From Candidatus Cryptobacteroides avicola (GTDB lineage: Bacteria > Bacteroidota > Bacteroidia > Bacteroidales > UBA932): a stretch of 64,000 nucleotides of DNA. Location: contig JADILV010000021.1 in NCBI GenBank assembly GCA_017695115.1, forward strand, positions 62,001-126,000. Direction: 5' to 3'. The position numbers and the translations under genes are program-made. This document shows, piece after piece, positions 1-8,609 of the stretch; positions within the stretch are counted from its first letter, which is position 1, and each line of letters begins with the position of its first letter. Below the pieces are notes generated by a model, which was given only the letters and a program-made list of their open reading frames with translations, was not told the DNA's origin and made no database searches.

Positions 1-538
1 TACCGCCATCCTCGACAAGATGGAGCAGTTGAAAAAGGAGCTTGAAGCGCACGGACATACTGTGAAGATCGATGACAGGGATACTCTCCGTCCGGGATTC
101 AAGTTTGCCGAGTGGGAGCTGAAAGGAGTGCCTGTAAGGATTGCTATAGGCCCGCGCGATCTGGAGAACGGCCAGGTAGAGCTCGCCAGAAGGGACACTC
201 TGGAAAAATCCTCTGTACCTCAGGAGGGACTGGGGAGGAGAATCGAGGACCTGCTCGATGAAATACAGAAGAATATCTATTCCAAGGCATTGAAATTCAG
301 GGATGACAATATAGTAAAAGTGGATACGTGGGATGAATTCAAGACCAGGATCGAGGACGGCGGCTTCCTGCTTTGCCACTGGGACGGGACTACCGAGACC
401 GAGGAAAAGATCAAGGAAGAGACCAAGGCCACTATAAGGTGTATCCCTATAGATACTGCGGTGTGCGAAGAGGAAGGGAAGTGCATCTATTCAGGCAAGC
501 CTTCGCACAGGAGAGTGCTTTTCGCCAGATCATATTAG
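1..538 (+). CDS. proS: Prolyl-tRNA synthetase, C-terminal part (partial)
   Basis: Charges tRNA-Pro with proline in the cytoplasm. Only the last ~178 codons lie in the window. The reading frame is open from base 2, so the ATG at 20 in the ORF track is internal and the true start is upstream of the window. The visible part is the anticodon-binding domain ([16 protein letters not shown], then [22 protein letters not shown]) followed by the extra C-terminal domain with cysteines ([17 protein letters not shown]) and an aromatic end. That arrangement is typical of the archaeal/eukaryotic-type ProRS found in Bacteroidota. The next gene starts 38 bp later. Family assignment is secure; completeness cannot be judged. 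Confidence 0.93.
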   Translation, partial: TAILDKMEQLKKELEAHGHTVKIDDRDTLRPGFKFAEWELKGVPVRIAIGPRDLENGQVELARRDTLEKSSVPQEGLGRRIEDLLDEIQKNIYSKALKFRDDNIVKVDTWDEFKTRIEDGGFLLCHWDGTTETEEKIKEETKATIRCIPIDTAVCEEEGKCIYSGKPSHRRVLFARSY

Positions 539-576
539 CGGACATTCACGTTACTGTTTAACTTAATTCATTGCTT

Positions 577-1692
577 ATGAGAACATTCTGTTTGCCGGTC
601 CTTATCCTGTCCTTTCTTTCTGCAGTTCCGATGGAAGCTCAGGACAGCCTGCTTACCGAGTCGCAGAAAGCTGCTGCCGATGCGGCTATAGCCTTGCAGG
701 CGACTCCGCAGCCTGTTGAGGTGCAGAAGGTCAGGTACTGGACAAACTCCCTTCAGACCAAGCTGGATTTCGGACAGACTTCACTTACAAACTGGTCTGC
801 CGGAGGCAACAACACCGTGTCTTTAAAGACTTTCATTGACGGAAGTGCAAATTACAGCAAGGACAAGATGTTCTGGAACAACCGTCTCCAGCTTGATTAC
901 GGGTTCCTGTATTCGGCGGACAAGCCGATTCTGCAGAAAAGCGACGACAGAATCTATCTGGAAAGCAAGTGGGGGCTTCAGGCCACGGGCAAACTGTACT
1001 ATTCGGCTGATTTCAGTTTCAGGTCACAGTTCACGAACACTTATGAGTATCCTACTCCGTCAACCAAGGCTGACGGGACAGCGTTAGGAGAAGGGGAGGA
1101 GTACAAGGCGCAAGACTGGAAGGCTGCGCGGGTCCTCAAATCCGGATTCCTTTCCCCTGCTACTACCACTCTGGGTCTCGGTCTTGACTACAAGCCGTTG
1201 AGCTGGCTGTCGGTGAACCTTGCTCCGCTTACGGGCAGCATCGTAATTGTCGACAACCCCGAACTCAGGTCTGCCAACGGACAGCCGTTCAGGAAACAAT
1301 ACAAGGACATGGCTGACGCGGATCTTCCGAGAGATGAAGCGGGGCTCATACTCGGAAGCTGTTATAAACCTGTAAAATTCCAGTTCGGTGCACAGCTGAA
1401 GGTGGATTTCAAGTTCAATGTCAACGACAACTTCGCATTTTCATCCCAGGTAGTGCTGTTCTCCGACTATCTGGACGATCCGCAGAACATGCGTGTGAAC
1501 TGGGATGCAAGGATTGACTGGAAACTGGCGAAATTCTTCTCGTTCACGATTATTACAAACATGATTTATGACGACAATGTCTTGATTGTGAATGAGAAAG
1601 ATTTGGACAGATATCCTAACGGCAAGCAGAGGGTACAGTTCAAGGAGTCGCTTTCATTCGGTTTTGTATATACTTTTGCGACGAAATCATAG
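577..1692 (+). CDS. DUF3078 domain-containing outer-membrane protein
   Basis: A 371-residue secreted protein of the Bacteroidota-specific DUF3078 family, function unknown. The ORF track begins at a TTG (571). The ATG at 577 is preferred because it gives a clean signal peptide (MRTFCLPVLILSFLSAVP, cleavage near MEAQ). The mature part has the family hallmark (LDFGQTSLTNWSAGGNN) followed by many short amphipathic strands with aromatic ends and a C-terminal FGFVYTF strand, which fits an outer-membrane beta-barrel. It sits 38 bp after proS and only 8 bp before tilS, so it is probably co-transcribed with tilS. No enzymatic motif is visible. Confidence 0.85.
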   Translation: MRTFCLPVLILSFLSAVPMEAQDSLLTESQKAAADAAIALQATPQPVEVQKVRYWTNSLQTKLDFGQTSLTNWSAGGNNTVSLKTFIDGSANYSKDKMFWNNRLQLDYGFLYSADKPILQKSDDRIYLESKWGLQATGKLYYSADFSFRSQFTNTYEYPTPSTKADGTALGEGEEYKAQDWKAARVLKSGFLSPATTTLGLGLDYKPLSWLSVNLAPLTGSIVIVDNPELRSANGQPFRKQYKDMADADLPRDEAGLILGSCYKPVKFQFGAQLKVDFKFNVNDNFAFSSQVVLFSDYLDDPQNMRVNWDARIDWKLAKFFSFTIITNMIYDDNVLIVNEKDLDRYPNGKQRVQFKESLSFGFVYTFATKS

Positions 1693-1700
1693 ATGCGGAT

Positions 1701-3236
1701 ATGCAGCATGCATTCGATTCAATACTGACCGGGCTGTTTGGGGAAATGTCCTCCAGACAGCCCGCTCTGTCTGGAAGCAGGCCGTCTGTCCTGCTGGCCG
1801 TCAGCGGCGGTATAGATTCCATGTGTATGGCCGGACTGTTCAAGGGCAGTGCTGCGGCAATGGACTTCGCAGTGGCGCATTGTAATTTTTCACTTCGGGG
1901 AAAAGAAAGCGACTCGGACGAGTCTTTGGTATCCGCATGGGCGGAAAGAAACGGAGTGAAACTGCATGTGAAGCGTTTCGATACCAGGGAATTCGCTGCC
2001 GGAAAGGGGCTGAGCATAGAGATGGCCGCCAGGGAGCTCCGGTACGGATGGTTTGCCGGCTTGTGTGACGAATACGGCTATGATGCCGTGGCAGTGGCGC
2101 ATAACGCAAACGACAATGCCGAGACTCTGTTTCTGAATCTTTTGCGCGGTACGGGAGTCAGAGGTCTGTCCGGGATGAAACCGTTGTCTCCTCTTCCGTA
2201 TTCCAAAGCCGGCATGGAGCCGGAGCGCGGAACCGGACGTCCTTTTCTGATACGTCCTCTCCTGTCGTTCACAAGGAAGCAGATAGAAGGTTATGTATTT
2301 GCGCATAAAGTGTCTTACCATGACGACAGGACGAACTTCGAGACTGAGTATAAACGGAATAAGGTACGTAATCTGGTCTTTCCTCTCCTGGAGCAGATCA
2401 ATCCCTCTTTCATAAGGACGGTGAACCGGGAAATGGAATATTTTTCCCAGGTGGGCGCGATCGCAGACGACTATTATGCCTCTTGTCCTGAAGGTGTCTT
2501 TTCAGACTCGGGTTCTGAAGGCGGCAGGGCAGACATAGCCGGACTTGTGGCCCTTCCGCACTGGGAATATCTGCTGTACAGGTTTCTTGACGGTTACGGA
2601 TTCCGCCCGCCTGTAATTTCATCTTTGGCGGACCTTCTGAAAAGCAGCCGGACTGTATCCGGTAAGGTTTTCCGTTCGGAAAACTATACTGTGGTTACAT
2701 CCGGTACGGAACTGATTGTCAGCAGGAACCTCTCCTGTCCTGATATGCCCGGGACGGAACACGGACCTTTTTCGAGACGGCGCGGGACGCTGCCTGCCTC
2801 TTTCGGGGATTTCCCGGCCGGGTCTGCCGAAGTAATGACTGTACATGCTCCCGGAGACTATTTTTTCAACGGTCTGTCGTTTTCCGTAAGCCTGACGGAG
2901 AGGAAATCGCTTGAATCTCTGGCCGCACCGGCAGGAACCCTGTATTTTGATGCACGGAAAATGCCGTTTCCTTTCCTTTGCAGGAAATGGATGAAAGGGG
3001 ACTGGATGGTCCCTCTTGGAATGAAGGGCAGGAAGAAAATAAGCGATTTGTTTACAGATCTTAAATTCAGTGTGCCGGACAAGTCAAAAGCCGTCATACT
3101 TGTGAGTCCAGGGCTCGGTACGGGATCTGATTCCGGCCACGGTCATCGTGTAGCTGCTGTCCTGGGAGTAAGATCAGATAATGCGACAAGGATTACGGAT
3201 GATACGGATAATGTATTGACGGTTAGAATCAAGTAA
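1701..3236 (+). CDS. tilS: tRNA(Ile)-lysidine synthase TilS
   Basis: ATP-dependent enzyme that converts C34 of tRNA-Ile(CAU) to lysidine so that it reads AUA. The N-terminal PP-loop is clear (LLAVSGGIDSMCMAGLF, residues ~33-49), followed by the family segments AHCNFSLRGKESDSDE and VAVAHNANDNAETLFLNLLRGTG and the RPLL motif. The C-terminal third (from ~residue 380) matches the TilS C-terminal tRNA-binding region (PLGMKGRKKISDLFTDLK). At 511 residues it is somewhat longer than many TilS proteins, with a less conserved insert in the middle. It starts 8 bp after the DUF3078 gene and ends 11 bp before cutC. Confidence 0.93.
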   Translation: MQHAFDSILTGLFGEMSSRQPALSGSRPSVLLAVSGGIDSMCMAGLFKGSAAAMDFAVAHCNFSLRGKESDSDESLVSAWAERNGVKLHVKRFDTREFAAGKGLSIEMAARELRYGWFAGLCDEYGYDAVAVAHNANDNAETLFLNLLRGTGVRGLSGMKPLSPLPYSKAGMEPERGTGRPFLIRPLLSFTRKQIEGYVFAHKVSYHDDRTNFETEYKRNKVRNLVFPLLEQINPSFIRTVNREMEYFSQVGAIADDYYASCPEGVFSDSGSEGGRADIAGLVALPHWEYLLYRFLDGYGFRPPVISSLADLLKSSRTVSGKVFRSENYTVVTSGTELIVSRNLSCPDMPGTEHGPFSRRRGTLPASFGDFPAGSAEVMTVHAPGDYFFNGLSFSVSLTERKSLESLAAPAGTLYFDARKMPFPFLCRKWMKGDWMVPLGMKGRKKISDLFTDLKFSVPDKSKAVILVSPGLGTGSDSGHGHRVAAVLGVRSDNATRITDDTDNVLTVRIK

Positions 3237-3247
3237 ATCCAGATTTG

Positions 3248-3991
3248 ATGGAACGGTCCGAATTCAAAATAGAGATATGCGCCAATTCGGTGCAGAGCTG
3301 TGTCAAGGCTTCTCTGGGAGGGGCGGACAGGGTGGAGCTGTGTGCGGGTATTCCTGAAGGGGGCACTACGCCTTCTGCCGGCATGATCCGCTCTGCAAGG
3401 GAATCAGTCGGCATAGGGCTGAATGTGATAATACGTCCTCGCGGCGGGGATTTCCTGTATTCGGAAGAGGAGGTGAGGCAGATGCTTTACGACATAGAGA
3501 CCGCGAAGGATCTCGGAGCTGACGGACTGGTGTTCGGGGCTCTCTGCCCTGACGGGGAAATTGACATGAGGGTTATGTCCCGTCTGATGTCTGCAGCCGG
3601 AAACCTGCCTGTGACTTTTCACAGGGCATTCGACCATGCAAAGGATCCGTTGGGGGCTCTGGAGAATATAATCAGTCTCGGATGTGTCCGCATCCTCACT
3701 TCCGGACAGAGGGCAAATGCAGAACTTGGATCCGGTCTTCTCTCCCTGCTGGTGGAAAAGGCCGGCAGGCGTATCATTATCATGCCAGGATGTGGGGTCA
3801 ATGCCTCTAATATCAGGCAAATAGCAACTGTTTCAGGTGCACGGGAATTTCATTTCTCCGCCAGAAAGCCGGTCGAAAGCCGTATGGTGTACCGCAATCC
3901 GTCCGCGACAATGGGGGACGGCAGCGATGATTATTCGGTGCCTGTAACATCCTCGGATATAGTACGGGAGACGATAGCAGCATTGCTGTAG
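3248..3991 (+). CDS. cutC: CutC family protein
   Basis: A 247-residue TIM-barrel protein of the CutC family, historically linked to copper homeostasis; its biochemical role is uncertain. The ORF track starts at a TTG (3245) and the adjacent ATG at 3248 is chosen. Family segments are plain: KIEICANSVQS, GGADRVELCAGIPEGGTTPS, VIIRPRGGDFLYS, DGLVFGAL and the VTFHRAFDHAKDP block, then RILTSGQ and MPGCGVN. It lies 11 bp after tilS and is the last gene of the probable DUF3078-tilS-cutC unit, followed by the structured element at 4006-4098. No signal peptide, so cytoplasmic. Confidence 0.93.
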   Translation: MERSEFKIEICANSVQSCVKASLGGADRVELCAGIPEGGTTPSAGMIRSARESVGIGLNVIIRPRGGDFLYSEEEVRQMLYDIETAKDLGADGLVFGALCPDGEIDMRVMSRLMSAAGNLPVTFHRAFDHAKDPLGALENIISLGCVRILTSGQRANAELGSGLLSLLVEKAGRRIIIMPGCGVNASNIRQIATVSGAREFHFSARKPVESRMVYRNPSATMGDGSDDYSVPVTSSDIVRETIAALL

Positions 3992-4005
3992 TGTCTCCGA
4001 GGCAA

Positions 4006-4098
4006 ACATCAGGCCGGTCTCATTCAGAACCCCTCCCGCTTGCGCGGGTCCTCCCCTGTGCGGGGTGCAACGGTTCTTCATCGAGACCGGCCTGATGT
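4006..4098. repeat. 93-bp branched inverted-repeat element between cutC and sppA
   Basis: A perfect 16-bp inverted repeat (4006-4021 acatcaggccggtctc and 4083-4098 gagaccggcctgatgt) closes a 61-base interior. The interior itself holds a GAACC/GGTTC stem and two small hairpins (CCCGC-TTGC-GCGGG and CCCC-tgtgc-GGGG). The predicted shape is a multi-branched, cloverleaf-like fold. It lies between two convergent genes and could act as a bidirectional terminator, but there is no T-run and the structure is more elaborate than a terminator, so it may instead be a palindromic repeat element. No second copy was seen in this window. Confidence 0.75.
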
Positions 4099-4123
4099 CT
4101 GTTGTCAGAACGGAATATTCCGG

Positions 4124-5902
4124 CTATTTTATTTCTATTTCGTATGGCATTCTGGCATAGACCTGACCTGTCCTGGTCCCGTTCCAGTCCATGAACGCCT
4201 CCTCGATTCCTTCAAACGGAGTCCCTGCGAACACTTTTGCGTTGTCACCATTAAAGGCCTGCATGAGTTTCTCCATAGTGGTCAGAGGCTTCGGATATTC
4301 CACTATCTGCCAGTTCGCAAGATCCTGGCCGTAATCTCCGTCAGCAGAAGCCGCTGCATAGAGTATGGCATCCTTGATGGTGCCTATCTGGTCTACAAGC
4401 CCGAGGTCGAGGGCATCGCTGCCGGCCCATACCCTTCCTTGTGCGATAGAATCCACGTATGATTTGTCCAGATTCCTGCCGTCGGCTACTATGCTTGTGA
4501 ACTTGTCGTATATTTTCTCTACCGAAGCCTGCATGTAAGCCGTTTCCGCTTTGTCCAAAGGACGGAATCCGGAGTACATGTCCCCGTGCCTGTTTGTAGA
4601 TACGGCCGTAATGTTGACATGTGCGATATCTTCGAGAGTCCCGCTGAAATCAGGAATCATACTGAATACTCCGATAGATCCTGTGAGAGTTCCTGCATTC
4701 GTGAAAATGTAGTCACAGCTGTTTGAAATCCAGTACCCGCCGGAAGCCGCGTATGCACCGTATGATGCAATGACCGGTTTGTCCTGACGGAGCAGGTCTA
4801 TTTCTGTCTTTATCTTTTCAGACGCGAATACGCTTCCTCCAGGGGAGCTTACCCTGAATACCACGGCCTTTACCGTAGAGTCTTTGCGCACATCGGCGAT
4901 GATGGATGCAAATCTGTCTCCTGCAACCTGTTCCGGCTCGGACCCGTTCACAATATCTCCGTTGGCATAGATGACCGCAATCTTGTTTTCAGCCTTGAAA
5001 TTCGGAAGGACTTTCAGTTTTGCATAGTCAGTAAGTGAAACCATAGGGACATTTTCAGTCTGCCCGGCATCGAAGTAGTCGCTGAGTTTCTGTTTGAGCT
5101 GTTCACGGGTGAGGAGTTCATCGACGAGCCCGTTGTTGAGAAAATCTTCGGAAAAATTAAGTTTCAGGTTGTCTATCAGAGAGTTGAAATCATCTTGACT
5201 TATCTCCCTTGCAGAAGCTATGGTAGAAGTCCAGTTGTTCCAGATGGCGTCGAGCAGTTCCTGGTTCTGCTGCAGGTTTTCAGGGCTCGGACTGTCTTTT
5301 ATGAACATTTCGCCTGCTGATTTGTACTTCCCGTGGCGGATAAGCTGTACATTCACCCCCAGCTTGTCAAGAATGTCCTTTAGAAAGATCATCTGTGAGG
5401 AGAGACCTGAAATCAGGCTCATTGTACCTTCGTGGACGCTCATATAGACCTTGTCTGATGCTGAGGCCAGATAGTACCCCGGAGTGGAAGGTGTTTCCAT
5501 ATAGGAAATTACCGCCTTGCCGCTTCTGCGGAAACCGTCGATTGCGGTCCTGAGTTCCTCGATTTCGGCAATTCCGCCTGAAACCATATCCGGACGCATG
5601 TACATGTATTTGATGGCCGGGTCGGCAGCGGCAGCGTCAATGGCCTGGATGGCATCCCAGATTCCGATGACAGTCATGTTGTTGCCTTGAAGCTGGCTGA
5701 TAGGGTCCGTTTCGGTCGTCTGCTCGCTGACGGCTATTTTGGAGAAATCCAGAGAAAGTACTGCTGTGCGTGGCATTACCGGCTGGCTGCTTCCGAGGGC
5801 TGCGAGGGATCCGATGAATGCAAGCGAGAAAAAGAAGAACACCAGTCCGACCAGGAAGAACCCCAGCATGGCGGCCAGTGTCATTTTGATGAATTCTTTC
5901 AT
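4124..5902 (-). CDS. sppA: Signal peptide peptidase SppA, 67K type
   Basis: Membrane-anchored serine protease that degrades signal peptides left after secretion. The ORF track extends upstream. The ATG at 5902 is preferred because it is directly followed by a single membrane anchor (MKEFIKMTLAAMLGFFLVGLVFFFFSLAF). The protein has the double-domain (67K) layout: an N-terminal S49 half with the likely catalytic lysine in LIRHGKYKSAGE, and a C-terminal half with the serine nucleophile region YAASGGYWISNS and the TGSIGVF segment. The length of 592 residues is usual for the family. It is divergent from the TonB receptor gene and has its own -7 box at 5956-5963. Confidence 0.94.
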   Translation of the reverse strand: MKEFIKMTLAAMLGFFLVGLVFFFFSLAFIGSLAALGSSQPVMPRTAVLSLDFSKIAVSEQTTETDPISQLQGNNMTVIGIWDAIQAIDAAAADPAIKYMYMRPDMVSGGIAEIEELRTAIDGFRRSGKAVISYMETPSTPGYYLASASDKVYMSVHEGTMSLISGLSSQMIFLKDILDKLGVNVQLIRHGKYKSAGEMFIKDSPSPENLQQNQELLDAIWNNWTSTIASAREISQDDFNSLIDNLKLNFSEDFLNNGLVDELLTREQLKQKLSDYFDAGQTENVPMVSLTDYAKLKVLPNFKAENKIAVIYANGDIVNGSEPEQVAGDRFASIIADVRKDSTVKAVVFRVSSPGGSVFASEKIKTEIDLLRQDKPVIASYGAYAASGGYWISNSCDYIFTNAGTLTGSIGVFSMIPDFSGTLEDIAHVNITAVSTNRHGDMYSGFRPLDKAETAYMQASVEKIYDKFTSIVADGRNLDKSYVDSIAQGRVWAGSDALDLGLVDQIGTIKDAILYAAASADGDYGQDLANWQIVEYPKPLTTMEKLMQAFNGDNAKVFAGTPFEGIEEAFMDWNGTRTGQVYARMPYEIEIK

Positions 5903-5955
5903 ATTAAGTTGTTTTATAATGATTACAGCTGTAGCCGCGGAAAGCGGCAATCATT

Positions 5956-5963
5956 CAAAGTTA
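5956..5963 (-). promoter_or_regulatory. Putative -7 box for sppA
   Basis: On the minus strand this reads TAACTTTG, matching the Bacteroidota -7 consensus TAnnTTTG, about 47 nt of leader before the ATG. No good -33 TTTG is visible at the expected distance, so support is only moderate. Confidence 0.5.
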
Positions 5964-5994
5964 CGAAAAAAAATCGTATCTCGGTAAATTTTAT

Positions 5995-6003
5995 TACTTT
6001 TGC
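5995..6003 (+). promoter_or_regulatory. Putative -7 box for the TonB receptor operon
   Basis: TACTTTTGC matches TAnnTTTGC. It lies about 20 nt before the ATG at 6024, giving a leader of roughly 14 nt. It is back-to-back with the sppA -7 box. The TTG used as start in the ORF track (6000) would fall inside this box, which argues for the ATG at 6024. Confidence 0.6.
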
Positions 6004-6023
6004 ACTCTTTGCTGAAGTGTAAT

Positions 6024-8156
6024 ATGAAGATTATAAAACATATACGGTATGTCATAGCCATTATCTCCTGCTGTGCCGGCATAGTCTGGGACGCATCGGG
6101 GCAGGTGGCTGTGGCGGATACAGCAGGTCTGTATGGTGAAAGGAAGGACAGTCTGGATGCGGCGGTGTATGTGTCGCGACAGAGCGGAAATTATCTGAAA
6201 AAGGGCTCTCCGATAAGGACAGAGGTCATTTCATCTGCCGGTCTCCATAAAATGGCATGCTGCACCCTGGCCGAGAGTTTCGAGAACTCGGCGAGTGTGA
6301 CTGTCGGATATTCCGATGCCGTGACCGGTGCCCGTCAGATACGTCTGCTGGGGCTCTCGGGAGTGTATACGCAGATGCTTGACGAGAACCGTCCGGTTAT
6401 GAGAGGGCTGGCTTCCCCGTTCGGGCTTTCGTATGTCCCCGGCCAGTGGCTGGAGAGCATACAGATAGCGAAAGGGGCTTCTTCCGTGATAAACGGAGTC
6501 GAGTCGATGACCGGCCAGATAAATATGGAGCACCGGAAGCCGACCGATGAAAAACCTCTGTTCCTCAATGCTTCTGTCATGAGCGATACGAAGGTGGATT
6601 TCAATGCGGCATCATCGCTCCAGATGGGATACAGATGGAGTACGGCCATACTTGGGCATGTGTCCGGCAACTTCAAGAGTTTCGACCACAACCATGACGG
6701 GTATATGGACGATCCGGAAATGCTGCAGTTCAGTCTTGCCAACAGGTGGCTGTATATGGCGGACAGCGGAGTGCAGGTGCGTTTCGGGTTCAAGGCTCTG
6801 CAGGATTCGCGCAGAGGAGGGCAGGAAGGCTATGACCATGAAAAATACAGCCTGTCCAACACTCTGCCGTGGGGGTCGGACATCCTTAACCGTTCGCTCA
6901 ACGGATATCTGAAAGTCGGCATCCCGCTTGCGGAGGACAATTCACGGAATATCGCTGTAGTGGCTGATTATACTCTGTATGACATGGATTCATGGTTCGG
7001 CTCTACGAAATATCTTGGACAGCAGCATTCGGGATTCATCAACGTGATGTACCAGCATGAGATAAACGGGGCGCACAAGTTCACGGCAGGGCTCGGTTCC
7101 ACTTATGACATGCTGGATGAGGACTTTGCCCGCACCGTACTTTACCCTGACCCCGCTTTCGCTTCCGTCAGCAAAAAAGGACTGACCTCTCTTTTCAATG
7201 CCGGAGTTTTCGGTGAATATACATATCATGCCGGGGACAAGTTCACCGCGATAGCCGGCGTAAGGGGCGAATGGTACAGCCGGGACGGGTTCAAGTGCTC
7301 TCCACGTGCGACAGTCAAATATTCTCCTGTCGAACAGATCATCATCAGGCTCAACGGAGGAAGGGGACTGAGGTATTCGATGCCCCTGGTAGACAATATC
7401 GGGGTCCTCTCGACCGGCAAGGCCTTCAAAGGTATGTTCAATGACCATATCCTGGAAGATTCATGGACCTACGGAGGCAATGTAACGTACTATCTGCCTT
7501 TCGGCGCGTCAGACAACACCTATATCAGTTTCGACTATTTCCATACAGGATTCTGCCAGCAGATGGTCGTGGATTATGAGCATGAGGTCAATGTGATAGA
7601 TTTCTATGCCCTGGACGGAAAACGGTCATTCACTGATAATTTCCAGATAGATTTCAATGTCGAGCCTGTCGAGCGGTTTACAGTCACGGCCACTTTCAGA
7701 TATACTGACGCCAGGATCGAGCTGAAAGACAGGGGGCTGGTAGAGAAACCGATGACGAGCCGGTACAAGGGGGTGCTGAATCTCCAGTATGCGACCAGGC
7801 TCAGCAAATGGATATTCGACTTTACCGCTTCTCTCAACGGGCCTTCAAGAGTGTACGGCTTTATGGAGGGACTTGAGGACTCTGACGGGAATCTCCTGTA
7901 CAAAGACGGGCATACGCCGGCATATCCGATGCTTTACGCCCAGATAACAAGGAGGCTCAAAGGCCTGGACATCTATATAGGAGGGGAGAACCTTACCAAT
8001 TTCCGTCAGAAGGATGTGATAATAGGAGCTGCCAGGGACCGGGACGGTATCGTGAACCCGCGCCAGCCTTCGTTCGACGCAAGTGCGGTATGGGGACCTC
8101 TCATGGGGATGAAGTTCTATGCCGGAGTCCGTTTCACTCTCTGGAAAAAACTTTGA
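6024..8156 (+). CDS. TonB-dependent outer-membrane receptor, probably for a metal or metal chelate
   Basis: A 710-residue TonB-dependent receptor for active uptake across the outer membrane. The ATG at 6024 gives a signal peptide (KHIRYVIAIISCCAGIVWDASG). There is no carboxypeptidase-like N-terminal extension and no SusD partner. The plug domain begins directly (residues ~55-170: LAESFENSASVTVGYSDAVTGAR, IQIAKGASSVINGVESMTG) and is followed by the beta-barrel, ending in a strand with terminal aromatic residues (YAGVRFTLWKKL). The next gene, 52 bp downstream, encodes a secreted heavy-metal-associated (HMA) domain protein, so a metal ligand is the best guess. Substrate is inference; receptor identity is firm. 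Confidence 0.92.
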   Translation: MKIIKHIRYVIAIISCCAGIVWDASGQVAVADTAGLYGERKDSLDAAVYVSRQSGNYLKKGSPIRTEVISSAGLHKMACCTLAESFENSASVTVGYSDAVTGARQIRLLGLSGVYTQMLDENRPVMRGLASPFGLSYVPGQWLESIQIAKGASSVINGVESMTGQINMEHRKPTDEKPLFLNASVMSDTKVDFNAASSLQMGYRWSTAILGHVSGNFKSFDHNHDGYMDDPEMLQFSLANRWLYMADSGVQVRFGFKALQDSRRGGQEGYDHEKYSLSNTLPWGSDILNRSLNGYLKVGIPLAEDNSRNIAVVADYTLYDMDSWFGSTKYLGQQHSGFINVMYQHEINGAHKFTAGLGSTYDMLDEDFARTVLYPDPAFASVSKKGLTSLFNAGVFGEYTYHAGDKFTAIAGVRGEWYSRDGFKCSPRATVKYSPVEQIIIRLNGGRGLRYSMPLVDNIGVLSTGKAFKGMFNDHILEDSWTYGGNVTYYLPFGASDNTYISFDYFHTGFCQQMVVDYEHEVNVIDFYALDGKRSFTDNFQIDFNVEPVERFTVTATFRYTDARIELKDRGLVEKPMTSRYKGVLNLQYATRLSKWIFDFTASLNGPSRVYGFMEGLEDSDGNLLYKDGHTPAYPMLYAQITRRLKGLDIYIGGENLTNFRQKDVIIGAARDRDGIVNPRQPSFDASAVWGPLMGMKFYAGVRFTLWKKL

Positions 8157-8208
8157 CGGACTTGTCATTCCGTCAGGAGGAAAAATTGTCAATAACTTTA
8201 TTAAGAAA

Positions 8209-8595
8209 ATGATAGGAACAATAAAGAAATCTGCCATTGCCATCTTGCTGGCAGGATGTTTACAGACGGTATCTGCCGGACAGGAGGCGTACTGTGCCGG
8301 AATGCCGGGAATCGGGTGCGCGGTGGAGGCAGGAGCTGCTGCCGGGCCAAAGAAAGAGCTGAAGACGGTCAGGTTCTCGGTAAGCATGCATTGCGAGAAC
8401 TGTGTCAGGAAAATCACCGAGAACATTTCGTTCGAAAAAGGTGTGAAAGACCTGGAAATTTCTTTGGAGGACAAGGAAGTGACGGTCACTTATGACCCTG
8501 CCAAGACTGATCCGGACAGGCTCGCGGAGGCCATACGTTCGCTGGGCTATACCGTTGAGAGGCAGAAGTCTGATGATACTGTAGAAAAAGAATAA
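8209..8595 (+). CDS. Secreted HMA (heavy-metal-associated) domain protein
   Basis: A 128-residue exported protein ending in one HMA domain (residues ~53-122). The metal-binding CxxC is present (MHCENC, C62 and C65) and the fold pattern FSVSMHCENCVRKI...VKDLEISLEDKEVTVTYD is typical. The N terminus (KKSAIAILLAGCLQTVSAG) works either as a lipoprotein signal (lipobox LAGC) or as an ordinary signal peptide cut after VSA. The ATG at 8209 is chosen; the longer ORF extends into the end of the receptor gene. Likely a periplasmic or membrane-tethered copper- or zinc-type metal binder working with the upstream receptor; the metal is not decidable here. Confidence 0.85.
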   Translation: MIGTIKKSAIAILLAGCLQTVSAGQEAYCAGMPGIGCAVEAGAAAGPKKELKTVRFSVSMHCENCVRKITENISFEKGVKDLEISLEDKEVTVTYDPAKTDPDRLAEAIRSLGYTVERQKSDDTVEKE

Positions 8596-8609
8596 GTTTA
8601 CGTGGCTAT

